Source: Psychromonas sp030397575 (GTDB taxonomy: Bacteria; Pseudomonadota; Gammaproteobacteria; Enterobacterales; Psychromonadaceae). Taken from it: a stretch of DNA of 64,000 nucleotides. The DNA is taken from NCBI RefSeq assembly GCF_046250175.1, contig NZ_CP176468.1. The stretch is one strand, 5' to 3'. A program made the position numbers and the translations under genes. This document shows, one piece after another, positions 1 through 9,140 of this stretch. The notes beneath the pieces are model-generated. The model was not told the origin of the DNA, did not search any database, and saw only the letters and a list, made by a program, of their open reading frames with translations. Position 1 is the stretch's first letter, and each line of letters opens with the position of its first letter.

Positions 1-1
1 C

Positions 2-928
2 CCTTCTACACACGGTGTATATGAAGAAGCTATTCAAGAAGTATGTGACTGGGTACATGAAGCTGGTGGTCAAGTTTACCTAGATGGCGCGAACATGAAC
101 GCACAAGTAGGTTTGACAACACCAGGCTTTATCGGGTCTGATGTATCACACCTTAACTTACATAAAACATTCTGTATTCCACATGGCGGCGGCGGCCCAG
201 GTATGGGACCAATCGGTGTTAAAGCTCACCTTATCCCTTTCTTACCAGGACACATTGAAGTTACTGAATCTGCAGATAACAAACATTATGCAGTATCTGC
301 TGCTGAATTAGGTTCAGCGTCTATCTTACCTATTTCGTACGCTTACATTGCGATGATGGGAGAGCAAGGTTTAACACAAGCAACTAAGTTAGCTATCTTA
401 AACGCTAACTACGTTATGGAACGTTTACGCCCTCACTACCCAGTATTATACCTAGGTAAAGAAGGCCGTGTTGCCCATGAATGTATTATTGATATTCGTC
501 CAATCGAAGAACTATCTGGTATTTCAGGTGAAGATATCGCTAAACGTCTAATGGATTACGGGTTCCATGCGCCTACTATGTCATTCCCAGTAGCAGGTAC
601 ATTGATGATTGAACCAACGGAGTCTGAAAATCTAACTGAATTAGATAGATTCTGTGATGCAATGATCGCAATCCGTAATGAAATAAAACAAGTAGAATCA
701 GGTGAATATACACTAGAGGATAACCCACTTGTTAATGCACCGCATACACAAGTTGACCTAATGGAAACGGAATGGACACATGCTTATTCACGTGAAATAG
801 CTTGCTTCCCATCTGAATTCAGCAAAGGTGCTAAATACTGGCCTTCAGCAAATCGAGTAGACAATGTCTTTGGTGATCGTAACTTGATCTGTTCTTGTCC
901 AAGTATTGAAAGCTACATGGAAGACTAA
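2..928 (+). CDS. gcvP: Glycine dehydrogenase (decarboxylating), P protein, C-terminal part
   Basis: This is the 3' part of the P protein of the glycine cleavage system, which decarboxylates glycine with pyridoxal phosphate and passes the aminomethyl group to the H protein. The frame is open from base 2, so the gene starts upstream of the window and about 308 residues are visible. The segment HLNLHKTFCIPHGGGG carries the PLP-binding lysine (codon 164-166), followed by GPGMGPIGV and the C-terminal domain typical of GcvP. The first ATG in frame (base 95) is internal and not a start. The gene ends with TAA and is followed by a hairpin. purU lies 228 bases downstream in the same direction, consistent with a one-carbon neighbourhood. 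Identification is very secure. Confidence 0.97.
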   Translation, partial: PSTHGVYEEAIQEVCDWVHEAGGQVYLDGANMNAQVGLTTPGFIGSDVSHLNLHKTFCIPHGGGGPGMGPIGVKAHLIPFLPGHIEVTESADNKHYAVSAAELGSASILPISYAYIAMMGEQGLTQATKLAILNANYVMERLRPHYPVLYLGKEGRVAHECIIDIRPIEELSGISGEDIAKRLMDYGFHAPTMSFPVAGTLMIEPTESENLTELDRFCDAMIAIRNEIKQVESGEYTLEDNPLVNAPHTQVDLMETEWTHAYSREIACFPSEFSKGAKYWPSANRVDNVFGDRNLICSCPSIESYMED

Positions 929-989
929 TAAGCCACTTAGTGGTATCGCTATACTTCAAAGTGTTCAAGCTTTTTGAACATATTATCTA

Positions 990-1020
990 AACGACACCTT
1001 TATTTAGGTGTCGTTATTTA
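990..1020 (+). terminator. Probable intrinsic terminator after gcvP
   Basis: Perfect 10-bp inverted repeat AACGACACCT (990-999) / AGGTGTCGTT (1006-1015) with a 6-base loop, followed by ATTTA. A second small inverted repeat, TGTTCAA...TTGAACA, lies just before it (962-980). Placement 60 bases after the gcvP stop fits termination. Confidence 0.7.
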
Positions 1021-1156
1021 ACCCACTTACTTAGTATCTAATTAACCTTTTTTAAAGGTGACGATCTCACTCGTTTAAATATTTAATTTTCACAAAACAA
1101 GCAACAACAAGGTACCTATTTATAAGCATAAACCACTAAATTTAAGGAGTTAAATA

Positions 1157-2035
1157 ATGAAGGATAAACAATCATCAGTGCCAACATATGTCATTACAGC
1201 AGACTGCCCTAGCCGCTCAGGTACCGTTGATGTGGTAACACGTTTTTTGGTTGAACAAAGCTGCTACATTAACGAAATCCACTCTTTTGTGGATACCACG
1301 GAAAATAGATTTTTTATTCGAATTGAATTTAGATTAGATTCAGACGCCACATTTGACCAAGCTGAATTTAGTGAAAAGTTTGAACAACGTGCACAACAAT
1401 TTGCAATGAAATGGCAACTTACTCCAAGTGATTACCAATCTAAAGTTGTGATCATGGTGTCAAAGCATGACCATTGTCTAAATGACCTACTTTATCGCTA
1501 CCGTACTGGCGATCTCAATATACAAATTCCAGCTATTATTTCTAATCATCCAGACTTAAGAGAACTAGCTAACTGGCATGGTATTCCTTACTACCATTTA
1601 CCAATCACCAAAGAAACTAAGACAGAACAAGAAGTAAAAGTGTACCAAATCATTCAAGACTGTCATGCAGATCTAGTGGTTTTAGCACGTTACATGCAAG
1701 TGCTCTCACATGAAATGTCCAAAAAATTATCAGGTAAAGCGATTAATATTCATCATTCATTATTACCCGGTTTTAAAGGCGCACGACCTTACTATCAAGC
1801 CTATGACCGCGGTATTAAATTAGTAGGAGCAACAGCACACTATGTGAGTGATGACCTAGATGAAGGGCCAATCATCAGTCAAAGTGTCGATACCGTAGAC
1901 CACAGTTACTACCCACAAGACTTGGCAGCGAAAGGCCGCCATATCGAATGTTTAACCTTATCTCGTGCTGTACGTTACCACATAGAAAATCGTATATTCC
2001 TTCATAGTAATAAAACCGTCGTGTTTGGAAAATAA
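1157..2035 (+). CDS. purU: Formyltetrahydrofolate deformylase
   Basis: PurU hydrolyses 10-formyltetrahydrofolate to tetrahydrofolate and formate, balancing one-carbon pools and supplying formate for PurT. The 292-residue protein has an N-terminal ACT domain (about residues 8-90, starting VITADCPSRSGTVDVV) and a C-terminal formyltransferase-like domain (about 95-290). The formyltransferase core NIHHSLLPGFKGARPY with the catalytic Asn/His region and the downstream LDEGPII with the conserved Asp are both present. The start is fixed by AAGGAG at 1144-1149, seven bases before the ATG. Length matches the family (about 280-290). In this lineage it sits next to gcvP, which makes metabolic sense because glycine cleavage charges the folate pool. 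No regulatory element was recognised in the 228 bases upstream. Confidence 0.95.
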   Translation: MKDKQSSVPTYVITADCPSRSGTVDVVTRFLVEQSCYINEIHSFVDTTENRFFIRIEFRLDSDATFDQAEFSEKFEQRAQQFAMKWQLTPSDYQSKVVIMVSKHDHCLNDLLYRYRTGDLNIQIPAIISNHPDLRELANWHGIPYYHLPITKETKTEQEVKVYQIIQDCHADLVVLARYMQVLSHEMSKKLSGKAINIHHSLLPGFKGARPYYQAYDRGIKLVGATAHYVSDDLDEGPIISQSVDTVDHSYYPQDLAAKGRHIECLTLSRAVRYHIENRIFLHSNKTVVFGK

Positions 2036-2069
2036 TCGCTTTATGCACTTCGCGACGTAGAAGGCTATG

Positions 2070-2110
2070 GCACTTTATGCCCTTTGATAGTTACAAAGGG
2101 CATAAAGTGC
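2070..2110. terminator. Strong hairpin between purU and the copper operon
   Basis: Perfect 16-bp inverted repeat (arms 2070-2085 and 2095-2110; arm GCACTTTATGCCCTTT) with a 9-base loop. It lacks a downstream T run on either strand, so it is either a non-canonical terminator shared by the two convergent units or an mRNA 3'-end stabiliser. A weaker stem CTCCGC (2181-2186) / GCGGAG (2200-2205) follows closer to the minus-strand gene end. Confidence 0.5.
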
Positions 2111-2218
2111 TATCGGCCTAAAACTAATGCTAAATAATAAGTCCAACCTAGTTAATATAATTACAATAGCTTTTATCGTACTCCGCCCTTATATTAAAAG
2201 CGGAGAATAATGATAATC

Positions 2219-2794
2219 CTATAATATTAGTTTTTTAACCATGCCCGCTTCAAAATGACCTGCAATATTACATGCAAGCTCAACATTCTTTTCTCCATGA
2301 AAATGCCACATAATTTGACCTGCTTCCCCTGGTTTTACTGTGATTGAGTTATCTGATTCGTGTTTATCATGATTCATTTTTGTCATCATTTCACGATGCT
2401 CAAATTGTTCTTGTGCACTACCAATCATGAATTCATGATTCATTTTACCGGTATTCATTACTACAAATTGCACCACATCATTTGGCTCAATTTTCACTTC
2501 CTTCTTAAATGTTATTTTCATATCGTCCGATAACATTACATACACGACTTTATTTGGTTTTGCCCCTGTAGCAAGCATGCCAACATCTGACATACCTGGC
2601 ATAGACATATGGCTATGATCCATAGCTATTTCGTGCATATTGTCGGTTTTCATGCTTGAATGATCCATCATCTCCTCTGTCATCGTTGCATGATCCATTT
2701 TTGCAACCGTTTGATCCGCTGCAACAGAAAATGGGGCGCTTAATAATATTGATAGCGATAATATTGTGCTGATTCTATTAAGTGTTTTGTTCAT
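2219..2794 (-). CDS. Periplasmic copper-binding cupredoxin (CopI-like)
   Basis: A secreted blue-copper-type protein of 191 residues, last gene of the copper operon. Residues 1-26 form a Sec signal peptide (SVAADQ cleavage region). Residues 30-73 are a Met/His-rich stretch (DHATM, DHSSM, DHSHMSMPGM) of the kind that loads or sequesters Cu(I). The C-terminal cupredoxin domain (about 80-191) carries the type-1 copper ligand pattern: His120 (MNHEFMIG), then Cys175-x4-His180-x4-Met185 (ACNIAGHFEAGM). This resembles the CopI family involved in periplasmic copper tolerance. The start has AAGGA nine bases upstream. It is 34 bases downstream of cusA and most likely cotranscribed. Ligands are seen directly; the CopI name is inferred by architecture. 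Confidence 0.82.
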   Translation of the reverse strand: MNKTLNRISTILSLSILLSAPFSVAADQTVAKMDHATMTEEMMDHSSMKTDNMHEIAMDHSHMSMPGMSDVGMLATGAKPNKVVYVMLSDDMKITFKKEVKIEPNDVVQFVVMNTGKMNHEFMIGSAQEQFEHREMMTKMNHDKHESDNSITVKPGEAGQIMWHFHGEKNVELACNIAGHFEAGMVKKLIL

Positions 2795-2828
2795 TGTGTT
2801 ATTCCTTTTTTGTTTACGTAAATGTTGA

Positions 2829-5800
2829 TTACAAGTCTTTTAATTCTTTGCTTTTCCAAAGTTTAAAAATGGCAGGGATAATCAGTAAGGTTAATATAAG
2901 TGCCGATGTCATACCGCCGATCATAGGAGCAGCAATACGTTGCATTACTTCTGAACCTGTACCAGCACCATACATAATAGGAATTAACCCTATTATTACG
3001 GTTAATACAGTCATCATCACAGGTCGAACACGCAAGCCTGCGCCTTCACGGATAGCATTTAATAAGTCAATTTGTGTGATTGATTGTTGATTTTCTTGTG
3101 CTTTAAGCTTTTTGTCATGCCATGCTTGATTAAGATAAACCAACATGATCACTCCAATCTCAACTGCAACACCAGAAAGTGCAATAAATCCAACGCCCAC
3201 GCCAATAGAGAAATTGAAACCAAGTTGATATAGTAGCCAAACTCCTCCTACCATGGCTAAAGGTAAAGTGGCCATAATAATCAACACTTCGCCAATACGT
3301 CTAAAGCTCAGGTATAAAAGCAACATAATGATGGCAATGGTAATCGGTACAACAACACTTAAGCGCGCTTTTGCACGTTCCATATATTCATATTGGCCAG
3401 ACCAAGCTAAAGAATAACCAGTCGGTAAAACCAGCTGTTCTGCTACAACTTGTTGTGCTTCTCTTACATAAGATCCTAAATCTCGACCATCAATATCAAC
3501 AAAAACCCAACCATTTGGTCGTGCATTTTCTGTTTTTATCATGGGAGGCCCATCCTGGTAACGAATATCAGCGACATCAGCTAAAGCAATTCGGGCACCA
3601 CTTGGGGTCACTAAAGGCAAGCTTTGTAACTTAACAACTGAGTCTCGATAACTTTGTGGATATCGGACATTAATAGGGTAACGCTCTAAACCTTCGACGG
3701 TTTCACCTACATTAATTCCGCCAATTGCAGTTGAGATAACACGCTGTATATCATCAATATTTAATCCATACCTTGCTGCACTTAGACGTTTAATATCAAT
3801 GTCAACGTAGCGACCACCCGCAACACGTTCAGCATAAACAGAAGCGGTTCCGAATACGTTATTCAAAATAGGCTCCATATCTGCGCCTATTTTTTCAATC
3901 ACTTTCAAGTCAGGACCAGCTATTTTTATGCCTATTGGGGTTTTTATGCCTGTTGCTAACATATCAATACGCGTTTTAATTGGCATCACCCATGCATTGG
4001 TTAAACCCGGAAATTGAATCAGAGCATCGAATTCTTTGCGTAATGATTCAGGTGTTACGCCCTCTCGCCATTGATCTCTAGGCTTAAATTGAATCGTCGT
4101 TTCAATCATGGTCAGGGGGGCAGGATCCGTTGCAGTCTCAGCGCGGCCAACTTTTCCCCACACCGTCTTAACCTCGGGAACGGTTTTGATTAACTTGTTG
4201 GTTTGTTGTAATAACTCTCTGGCTTTACCAATAGATATGCCGGGGTAAGTTGTTGGCATATACATTAAATAGCCCTCATCTAAAGGCGGAATAAATTCAC
4301 TACCTATTTTTGAAATAGGGTAATAGGCGGAAGCCATCAATAACAATGCACATAGAATAATCACTTTAGGGAATTTAAGGCTGATATTTAATAACGGACG
4401 GTATAGTGCAACCAAAAACCGATTAACTGGGTTTTTATTCTCTGGTATCACTTTACCTCGAATAAAATATCCCATTAAAACAGGGACTAATGTGATCGCT
4501 AAACCTGCCGATGCTGCCATAGCGAATGTTTTAGTGAAGGCTAATGGAGAAAACATTTTCCCTTCTTGGCCCTCTAGTGCAAAAACGGGTACAAAGCTTA
4601 AAGTGATAATGAGTAATGAGAAAAATAAAGGGGCACCAACCTCTTCTGCTGCACGTCCTATTACTTGCCAACGGTTTTTATCAGTGAGCGGTGTTTTTTC
4701 AATATGCTTATGCACGTTTTCTATCATAACGATAGCACCATCAACCATTGCACCAATGGCAATCGCAATCCCGCCTAATGACATGATATTGGCATTAACG
4801 CCTTGCCAATGCATCACTACAAAAGCAGTCAAAATACCAACAGGTAAGCTTAACGGAATCACAATTGATGAGCGGATATGAAATAGGAAAAGTGCACAGA
4901 CAATAGCAACAACAATAAATTCTTCTGCAAGCTTATGCCAAAGATTTTCAACAGCGCTATCGATAAGCGTTGAACGGTCGTAAGTTGATACGATCTCAAC
5001 ACCTTCAGGTAAACTATTTTGTAAAACGTTTAATTTATCTTTTACATTTGCAATGACTTGACTGGCATTTTCACCAAAGCGCATAACAACCACACCACCA
5101 ACGGCTTCACCTTCGCCATTTAATTCGGAAATACCACGACGCATTTGTGGACCTAAATTAATGTCAGCGATATCCCCCAATAGTAAAGGTGTACCATTTT
5201 TATTCACTTTCAATGGCAATGATTTAATATCTTCAATATTGGTTAAATATCCTGATGTCCGAACCATATGCTCAGCTTCGGCAACCTCAATAACTGATGC
5301 ACCAGTTTCTTGATTGCCACTTTTAATCGCCATATTTACTTGTTGTAATGTTAAGTCATATGCTCTTAACTTAGCAGGATCAATTTGCACTTGATATTGC
5401 TTAACCATACCCCCAACGGTTGCAATTTCAGAGACACCGTCCACTGTCTGTAATTCATATTTTAAAAACCAGTCTTGAATACTCCGCAGTTCAGATAAAT
5501 CGTGTTTACCAGTTTTATCTTGCAAGACATAACTGTATATCCAACCCACACCTGTAGCATCGGGACCTAAACTAGGTTTTGCTTGATCAGGTAAATTGGG
5601 GGTGACTTGACTTAAATATTCCAACACACGAGAACGAGCCCAATACATATCTGTACTGTCATTAAAAATGATATATACATAAGAGTCTCCAAAAAATGAA
5701 TATCCCCTGACTGTTTCTGCTCCTGGCACCGCTAGCATTGCAGTTGTTAGAGGATAAGTGACCTGATCTTCAACGACCTGAGGAGCTTGGCCAGGGTAAC

Positions 5801-5954
5801 TGGTTTTGATAATGACTTGTACATCAGATAAGTCAGGTAAAGCATCCACAGGAGTATTTTTTACACTGTAAATTCCAGCTAAAACCAAAAAAACTGTGCC
5901 GACTAACACTAAAAATCGATTGTTGATCGACCAACGTATAATTGGCCCTATCAT
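2829..5954 (-). CDS. cusA: Cu(I)/Ag(I) efflux RND pump, CusA type
   Basis: Inner-membrane proton-driven heavy-metal RND transporter (1041 residues), exporting Cu(I)/Ag(I) through a CusCBA-type tripartite complex. The three methionines forming the metal site and relay of E. coli CusA (M573, M623, M672) are all present with a constant offset of 7: M566 in YMPT, M616 in LTMIETT and M665 in RIDMLATG. This argues for monovalent copper/silver and against zinc/cobalt specificity. The TM4 segment AMVDGAIVMIEN carries the acidic residue (D405) used in proton transfer. Twelve membrane segments and two large periplasmic loops are evident. The ATG overlaps the upstream adaptor stop (ATGA, 5951-5954) and GGAGGTG lies just upstream, so translation is probably coupled. 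Confidence 0.95.
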   Translation of the reverse strand: MIGPIIRWSINNRFLVLVGTVFLVLAGIYSVKNTPVDALPDLSDVQVIIKTSYPGQAPQVVEDQVTYPLTTAMLAVPGAETVRGYSFFGDSYVYIIFNDSTDMYWARSRVLEYLSQVTPNLPDQAKPSLGPDATGVGWIYSYVLQDKTGKHDLSELRSIQDWFLKYELQTVDGVSEIATVGGMVKQYQVQIDPAKLRAYDLTLQQVNMAIKSGNQETGASVIEVAEAEHMVRTSGYLTNIEDIKSLPLKVNKNGTPLLLGDIADINLGPQMRRGISELNGEGEAVGGVVVMRFGENASQVIANVKDKLNVLQNSLPEGVEIVSTYDRSTLIDSAVENLWHKLAEEFIVVAIVCALFLFHIRSSIVIPLSLPVGILTAFVVMHWQGVNANIMSLGGIAIAIGAMVDGAIVMIENVHKHIEKTPLTDKNRWQVIGRAAEEVGAPLFFSLLIITLSFVPVFALEGQEGKMFSPLAFTKTFAMAASAGLAITLVPVLMGYFIRGKVIPENKNPVNRFLVALYRPLLNISLKFPKVIILCALLLMASAYYPISKIGSEFIPPLDEGYLMYMPTTYPGISIGKARELLQQTNKLIKTVPEVKTVWGKVGRAETATDPAPLTMIETTIQFKPRDQWREGVTPESLRKEFDALIQFPGLTNAWVMPIKTRIDMLATGIKTPIGIKIAGPDLKVIEKIGADMEPILNNVFGTASVYAERVAGGRYVDIDIKRLSAARYGLNIDDIQRVISTAIGGINVGETVEGLERYPINVRYPQSYRDSVVKLQSLPLVTPSGARIALADVADIRYQDGPPMIKTENARPNGWVFVDIDGRDLGSYVREAQQVVAEQLVLPTGYSLAWSGQYEYMERAKARLSVVVPITIAIIMLLLYLSFRRIGEVLIIMATLPLAMVGGVWLLYQLGFNFSIGVGVGFIALSGVAVEIGVIMLVYLNQAWHDKKLKAQENQQSITQIDLLNAIREGAGLRVRPVMMTVLTVIIGLIPIMYGAGTGSEVMQRIAAPMIGGMTSALILTLLIIPAIFKLWKSKELKDL

Positions 5955-7660
5955 TGTTCACCTCCGAACAACTCAAGTTGCTCAAGAGAATAATCCCCTG
6001 CTTTTTTTGAAACTAAAAAGCTAACTTTTTGACCTTCTTTAAAGGCACTTAAATCAATGCCATTGGTGACAGAAAAATTCATTTCTCCTTTATCCCATTG
6101 CCATTCATCAATTGGCTCATGAACGATAGTAATCATATTAAAATCAACCATTAACATTGATATCTCACCACTAGACCAAACTTCATCAGCGAGCGTCTCT
6201 TGATTAACTTTTAAATTAAGAATTTCATATCCACCTGATTCTGCCTTTGCAATTTCAAAGTCAATCATCTGCCCTATTTTAATATCATTAAGATTGAGAG
6301 AATTGACAGCAGTAAAATTCATTACCATTCCCGGCCAATCCCATTCATCGATTGGCTCATGACTAATCGTAAGCATATTGTGGTCATTCATAACAGCCGT
6401 CACCTCACCGCTAGTCCAAATGCTTTTTTTAGGTTCATCGAGTCCATTAATTCTTGAAAGCTCTGCAGATTGACTCGACTCTGAATCTAATAAAAAATGT
6501 GCAGAAGTAACGACAGTATGTTGTTCATTTAAACCAGCTAAAACTTCAACCCGCCCATTCGCTTCTCGACCAATACTAATTCTAGCTGAACGGTATTTAC
6601 CTTCTCCTTCTGACAAAACAACACGTGTCATTTCATTTGCTCTAATCACAGCAGAATAAGGGATGGTTAATACTTTCTCGCTGCTTTTGGGCTGCAAAAG
6701 AATGTTCGCGAACATATTCGGTTTTAGCTTGTTTTCTGGATTTTTAAATTTAAGACGTAGGCGTAAAGTGCGGGTTTCAGGATCTAAAATAGGGTAAATA
6801 TAATCTACTGTCCCTCGCCATGTTTTGCCTGATACTGCATCAAGCGTCATAACTGCCTCGGTTCCCTCTTTTATCCATTCAGATTGACGTTCAAATACTT
6901 CGACTTCTACCCAAACGCTATCTATTGGGCCACCACTTATAATTGATTGTATTGGCGATATATAACCACCTTCACGGATATTTAACGACGCAATAACACC
7001 ATCTGCATTAGCTTTTACAGCAATATTTTGCGTTGTCTTTTGCGCTTTGATGATCTGTTTTATCTGCTCACTATCAACCCCTAATGATGTTAACCTCTCT
7101 TTGGCACTGTTCACTAAACCGGAACGTCCACTTTGAAATGCATTGATCAGATCTTGCTGTGCTTTAACTAAATCTGGTGAATAAAAAGTAAATAGAACAT
7201 CCCCTTTTTTCACTCGCTCTCCAACTGCATTAATATATAACTTATCAACCCAGCCTGAGATTCTGACATTTGTTTGCCATAATTGACTTTGATCAAAGGC
7301 TATATAACCGACTGTTTCAATACGTGGAGATAAACTTTCTTTACTGACTTGTTCAACTTTAACACCTAAGTTATTTTCAACCGATGAGTCAATAGTAACT
7401 GTTCCAGCTTGCTCACTTTTAGCACTTGCTTGCTCACCATACACAGGTACAAGCTCCATGCCCATTGGTGATAGGCCGGGTTTGTCACGCTGATAGTTAG
7501 CATCCATCGGGGCAACCCAATACAGTGGTTTATCAGATTTATTATCATTATTTGAATTCGTTTGATCTTCGATGCTGTGCCCCATCATCAATTTACTACT
7601 AGCAAACCCAATGACACCACCCGCAATTAAAGCCAGTACGATAATATTAAATTTTTTCAT
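5951..7660 (-). CDS. cusB: CusB-type periplasmic adaptor fused to two tandem CusF domains
   Basis: Membrane-fusion adaptor linking CusA to the outer-membrane channel, 569 residues and much longer than E. coli CusB (about 407). Order: N-terminal anchor (1-22); metal-binding segment with Met52, Met66, Met68 (PMDANY...SPMGMELVPV); barrel-sandwich/hairpin/beta-barrel adaptor core (about 85-395); CusF domain 1 (about 415-487); CusF domain 2 (about 496-566). Domain 1 keeps all CusF copper ligands (His434, Trp442, Met445, Met447). Domain 2 keeps His514, Trp522 and Met527 but has Gly525 where the first methionine should be. The start has AGGA eight bases upstream. A CusF fused to the adaptor is known in marine gammaproteobacteria; two unequal copies are unusual. 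Overlaps cusA by 4 bases. Confidence 0.93.
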   Translation of the reverse strand: MKKFNIIVLALIAGGVIGFASSKLMMGHSIEDQTNSNNDNKSDKPLYWVAPMDANYQRDKPGLSPMGMELVPVYGEQASAKSEQAGTVTIDSSVENNLGVKVEQVSKESLSPRIETVGYIAFDQSQLWQTNVRISGWVDKLYINAVGERVKKGDVLFTFYSPDLVKAQQDLINAFQSGRSGLVNSAKERLTSLGVDSEQIKQIIKAQKTTQNIAVKANADGVIASLNIREGGYISPIQSIISGGPIDSVWVEVEVFERQSEWIKEGTEAVMTLDAVSGKTWRGTVDYIYPILDPETRTLRLRLKFKNPENKLKPNMFANILLQPKSSEKVLTIPYSAVIRANEMTRVVLSEGEGKYRSARISIGREANGRVEVLAGLNEQHTVVTSAHFLLDSESSQSAELSRINGLDEPKKSIWTSGEVTAVMNDHNMLTISHEPIDEWDWPGMVMNFTAVNSLNLNDIKIGQMIDFEIAKAESGGYEILNLKVNQETLADEVWSSGEISMLMVDFNMITIVHEPIDEWQWDKGEMNFSVTNGIDLSAFKEGQKVSFLVSKKAGDYSLEQLELFGGEQ

Positions 7661-7681
7661 TATTTATTCCTAAAGCAAATA

Positions 7682-9049
7682 CTAGTAGTGTGTTTCATTA
7701 AATGGTGAGTCAATTAATGGCTTAGAAACTGAGTATTCGAAACCATCTAATAAATAGGCTAGATTGCTATTGGCTTTATTTAAGTCTGTTACCAACCGCC
7801 ACTTTTCAATTTCCATGGCTAACGCTTCGGCAGAGGTATTAATAATCTCGTCAAACTGGGCAGTATTTTGTTGATAACCTCGCTCAACCGCGCTTGTTTT
7901 TGCTTTCATTTGAGGAAGTAATGAATTGTTGTAACGAAGTATTCGTTGCTCTAAATTATGTTTATCAACAAGTAGAGCATTCACCTGTGCATTCATTCGA
8001 GAAAGAATAACTGCTTTGTTCGACTTTGCTTCAACAACTTGATATTTAGCTGAAGAATAAGATTTATCTTGGCGTTTATCTGTAAATAATGGAATATCCA
8101 TTGTTAGATAAGCACTCACTAAATCGGCAGCGGGTTGTCCGTCCATACCGTCAGTTTGTCGGTGACCATATACTACTTCGACAGCAAATTTAGGGGTGTA
8201 GGCTTCTTCGGCGATAGAGACCTGGGTGGTATTAGCTTCAATTTGTAATTGAGCCATTTCACTTATTGGATGTTTGTTCAAAAAACCATAAAATTGTTCA
8301 CCTTTAACCTGATTCAAATACTTATCAAGCTTGTCCCAAGTTAAGGATGGCGTTGCATTCAAGTCGGTTTGATTAGATAACCATTGAATACCAAGCCATT
8401 CAGAAAGTTGTGAGGATACACGTTGTTGCATTTGTTCATTTTCTTGCAGCCTTTCATCCAATTTACTGATTTGAATTTCAGCGTTAAGCAAGTCATGTAC
8501 TTCACTTTGACCTAGCGAATAGCTAGTTTTAATATAGCGAGCCATCTCCTTCATTAGCTTTTTATTTTCTACTAATATTTGATGTGCTTTTTGTTGAAAA
8601 CCTAACTCTAACCATAGTTTAGTCATGTTATTTATCACATCAAGTTCACGTGCTTTAATTTTAAATACGACGCTATCAGCTTGTTGATTAAGCTTTTTTT
8701 TCTGTAGGCTAAGTGTTGAACCTCGTTCAAATTCTTGCATTAATCCAATTGAAATGTTCGTCATTGACTCTTGATCAAAAGCAAAGCTATCAACTGGTAA
8801 ATTGCCCACTCCCAACTTTAACTTAGGATCTTTTAAGGTGCTGTTTGCAATGCCCATTTCGCGCATCGCTTCCGATTGAGCAAAAAATTGTTTTCTGCTT
8901 TGATCATTATTAAGTGCAAACTTGATTAGCGTATTCAGTTTATCTCGTTGTTTTAAATCAAAGTCTGCTGTATTAGCAAGGGTCAGCGATGAACTTAAAA
9001 GGCCCATGCTACCTACTGCTAATATCAGTAAATAGTGTGTTAATTTCAT
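7682..9049 (-). CDS. TolC/CusC-type outer-membrane efflux channel
   Basis: Outer-membrane factor completing the tripartite copper efflux pump. The 455-residue protein has a signal peptide (MKLTHYLLILAVGSMGLLSSSLTLA) and the coiled-coil-rich duplicated OEP architecture (long helices about 55-235 and 255-440, with beta segments between them). The ATG at 9049 is chosen because GGAA sits about seven bases upstream; the longer frame would start at a TTG (9061) that overlaps this ribosome binding site. The adaptor gene starts 21 bases downstream. Specificity is taken from the operon, since OMF sequences do not reveal substrate. It is only distantly like E. coli CusC, so no symbol is given. Confidence 0.88.
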   Translation of the reverse strand: MKLTHYLLILAVGSMGLLSSSLTLANTADFDLKQRDKLNTLIKFALNNDQSRKQFFAQSEAMREMGIANSTLKDPKLKLGVGNLPVDSFAFDQESMTNISIGLMQEFERGSTLSLQKKKLNQQADSVVFKIKARELDVINNMTKLWLELGFQQKAHQILVENKKLMKEMARYIKTSYSLGQSEVHDLLNAEIQISKLDERLQENEQMQQRVSSQLSEWLGIQWLSNQTDLNATPSLTWDKLDKYLNQVKGEQFYGFLNKHPISEMAQLQIEANTTQVSIAEEAYTPKFAVEVVYGHRQTDGMDGQPAADLVSAYLTMDIPLFTDKRQDKSYSSAKYQVVEAKSNKAVILSRMNAQVNALLVDKHNLEQRILRYNNSLLPQMKAKTSAVERGYQQNTAQFDEIINTSAEALAMEIEKWRLVTDLNKANSNLAYLLDGFEYSVSKPLIDSPFNETHY

Positions 9050-9140
9050 TATAAATTCCAATACATAAGATTTAGAAAAATCTTAATTAAATAAATATCT
9101 ACACAAAAAAGTGCATCAAATAGATCTAACTTGTATTAGT

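Noticed and set aside
2782..3090. Open frame antisense to cusA (and similar antisense frames at 4492-4881, 11053-11451, 12199-12576, 37928-38311, 46095-46373, 48873-49205, 59189-59617)
   Set aside because: Each lies opposite a clearly conserved gene, has no SD and shows no protein-family pattern; they are reading-frame shadows.
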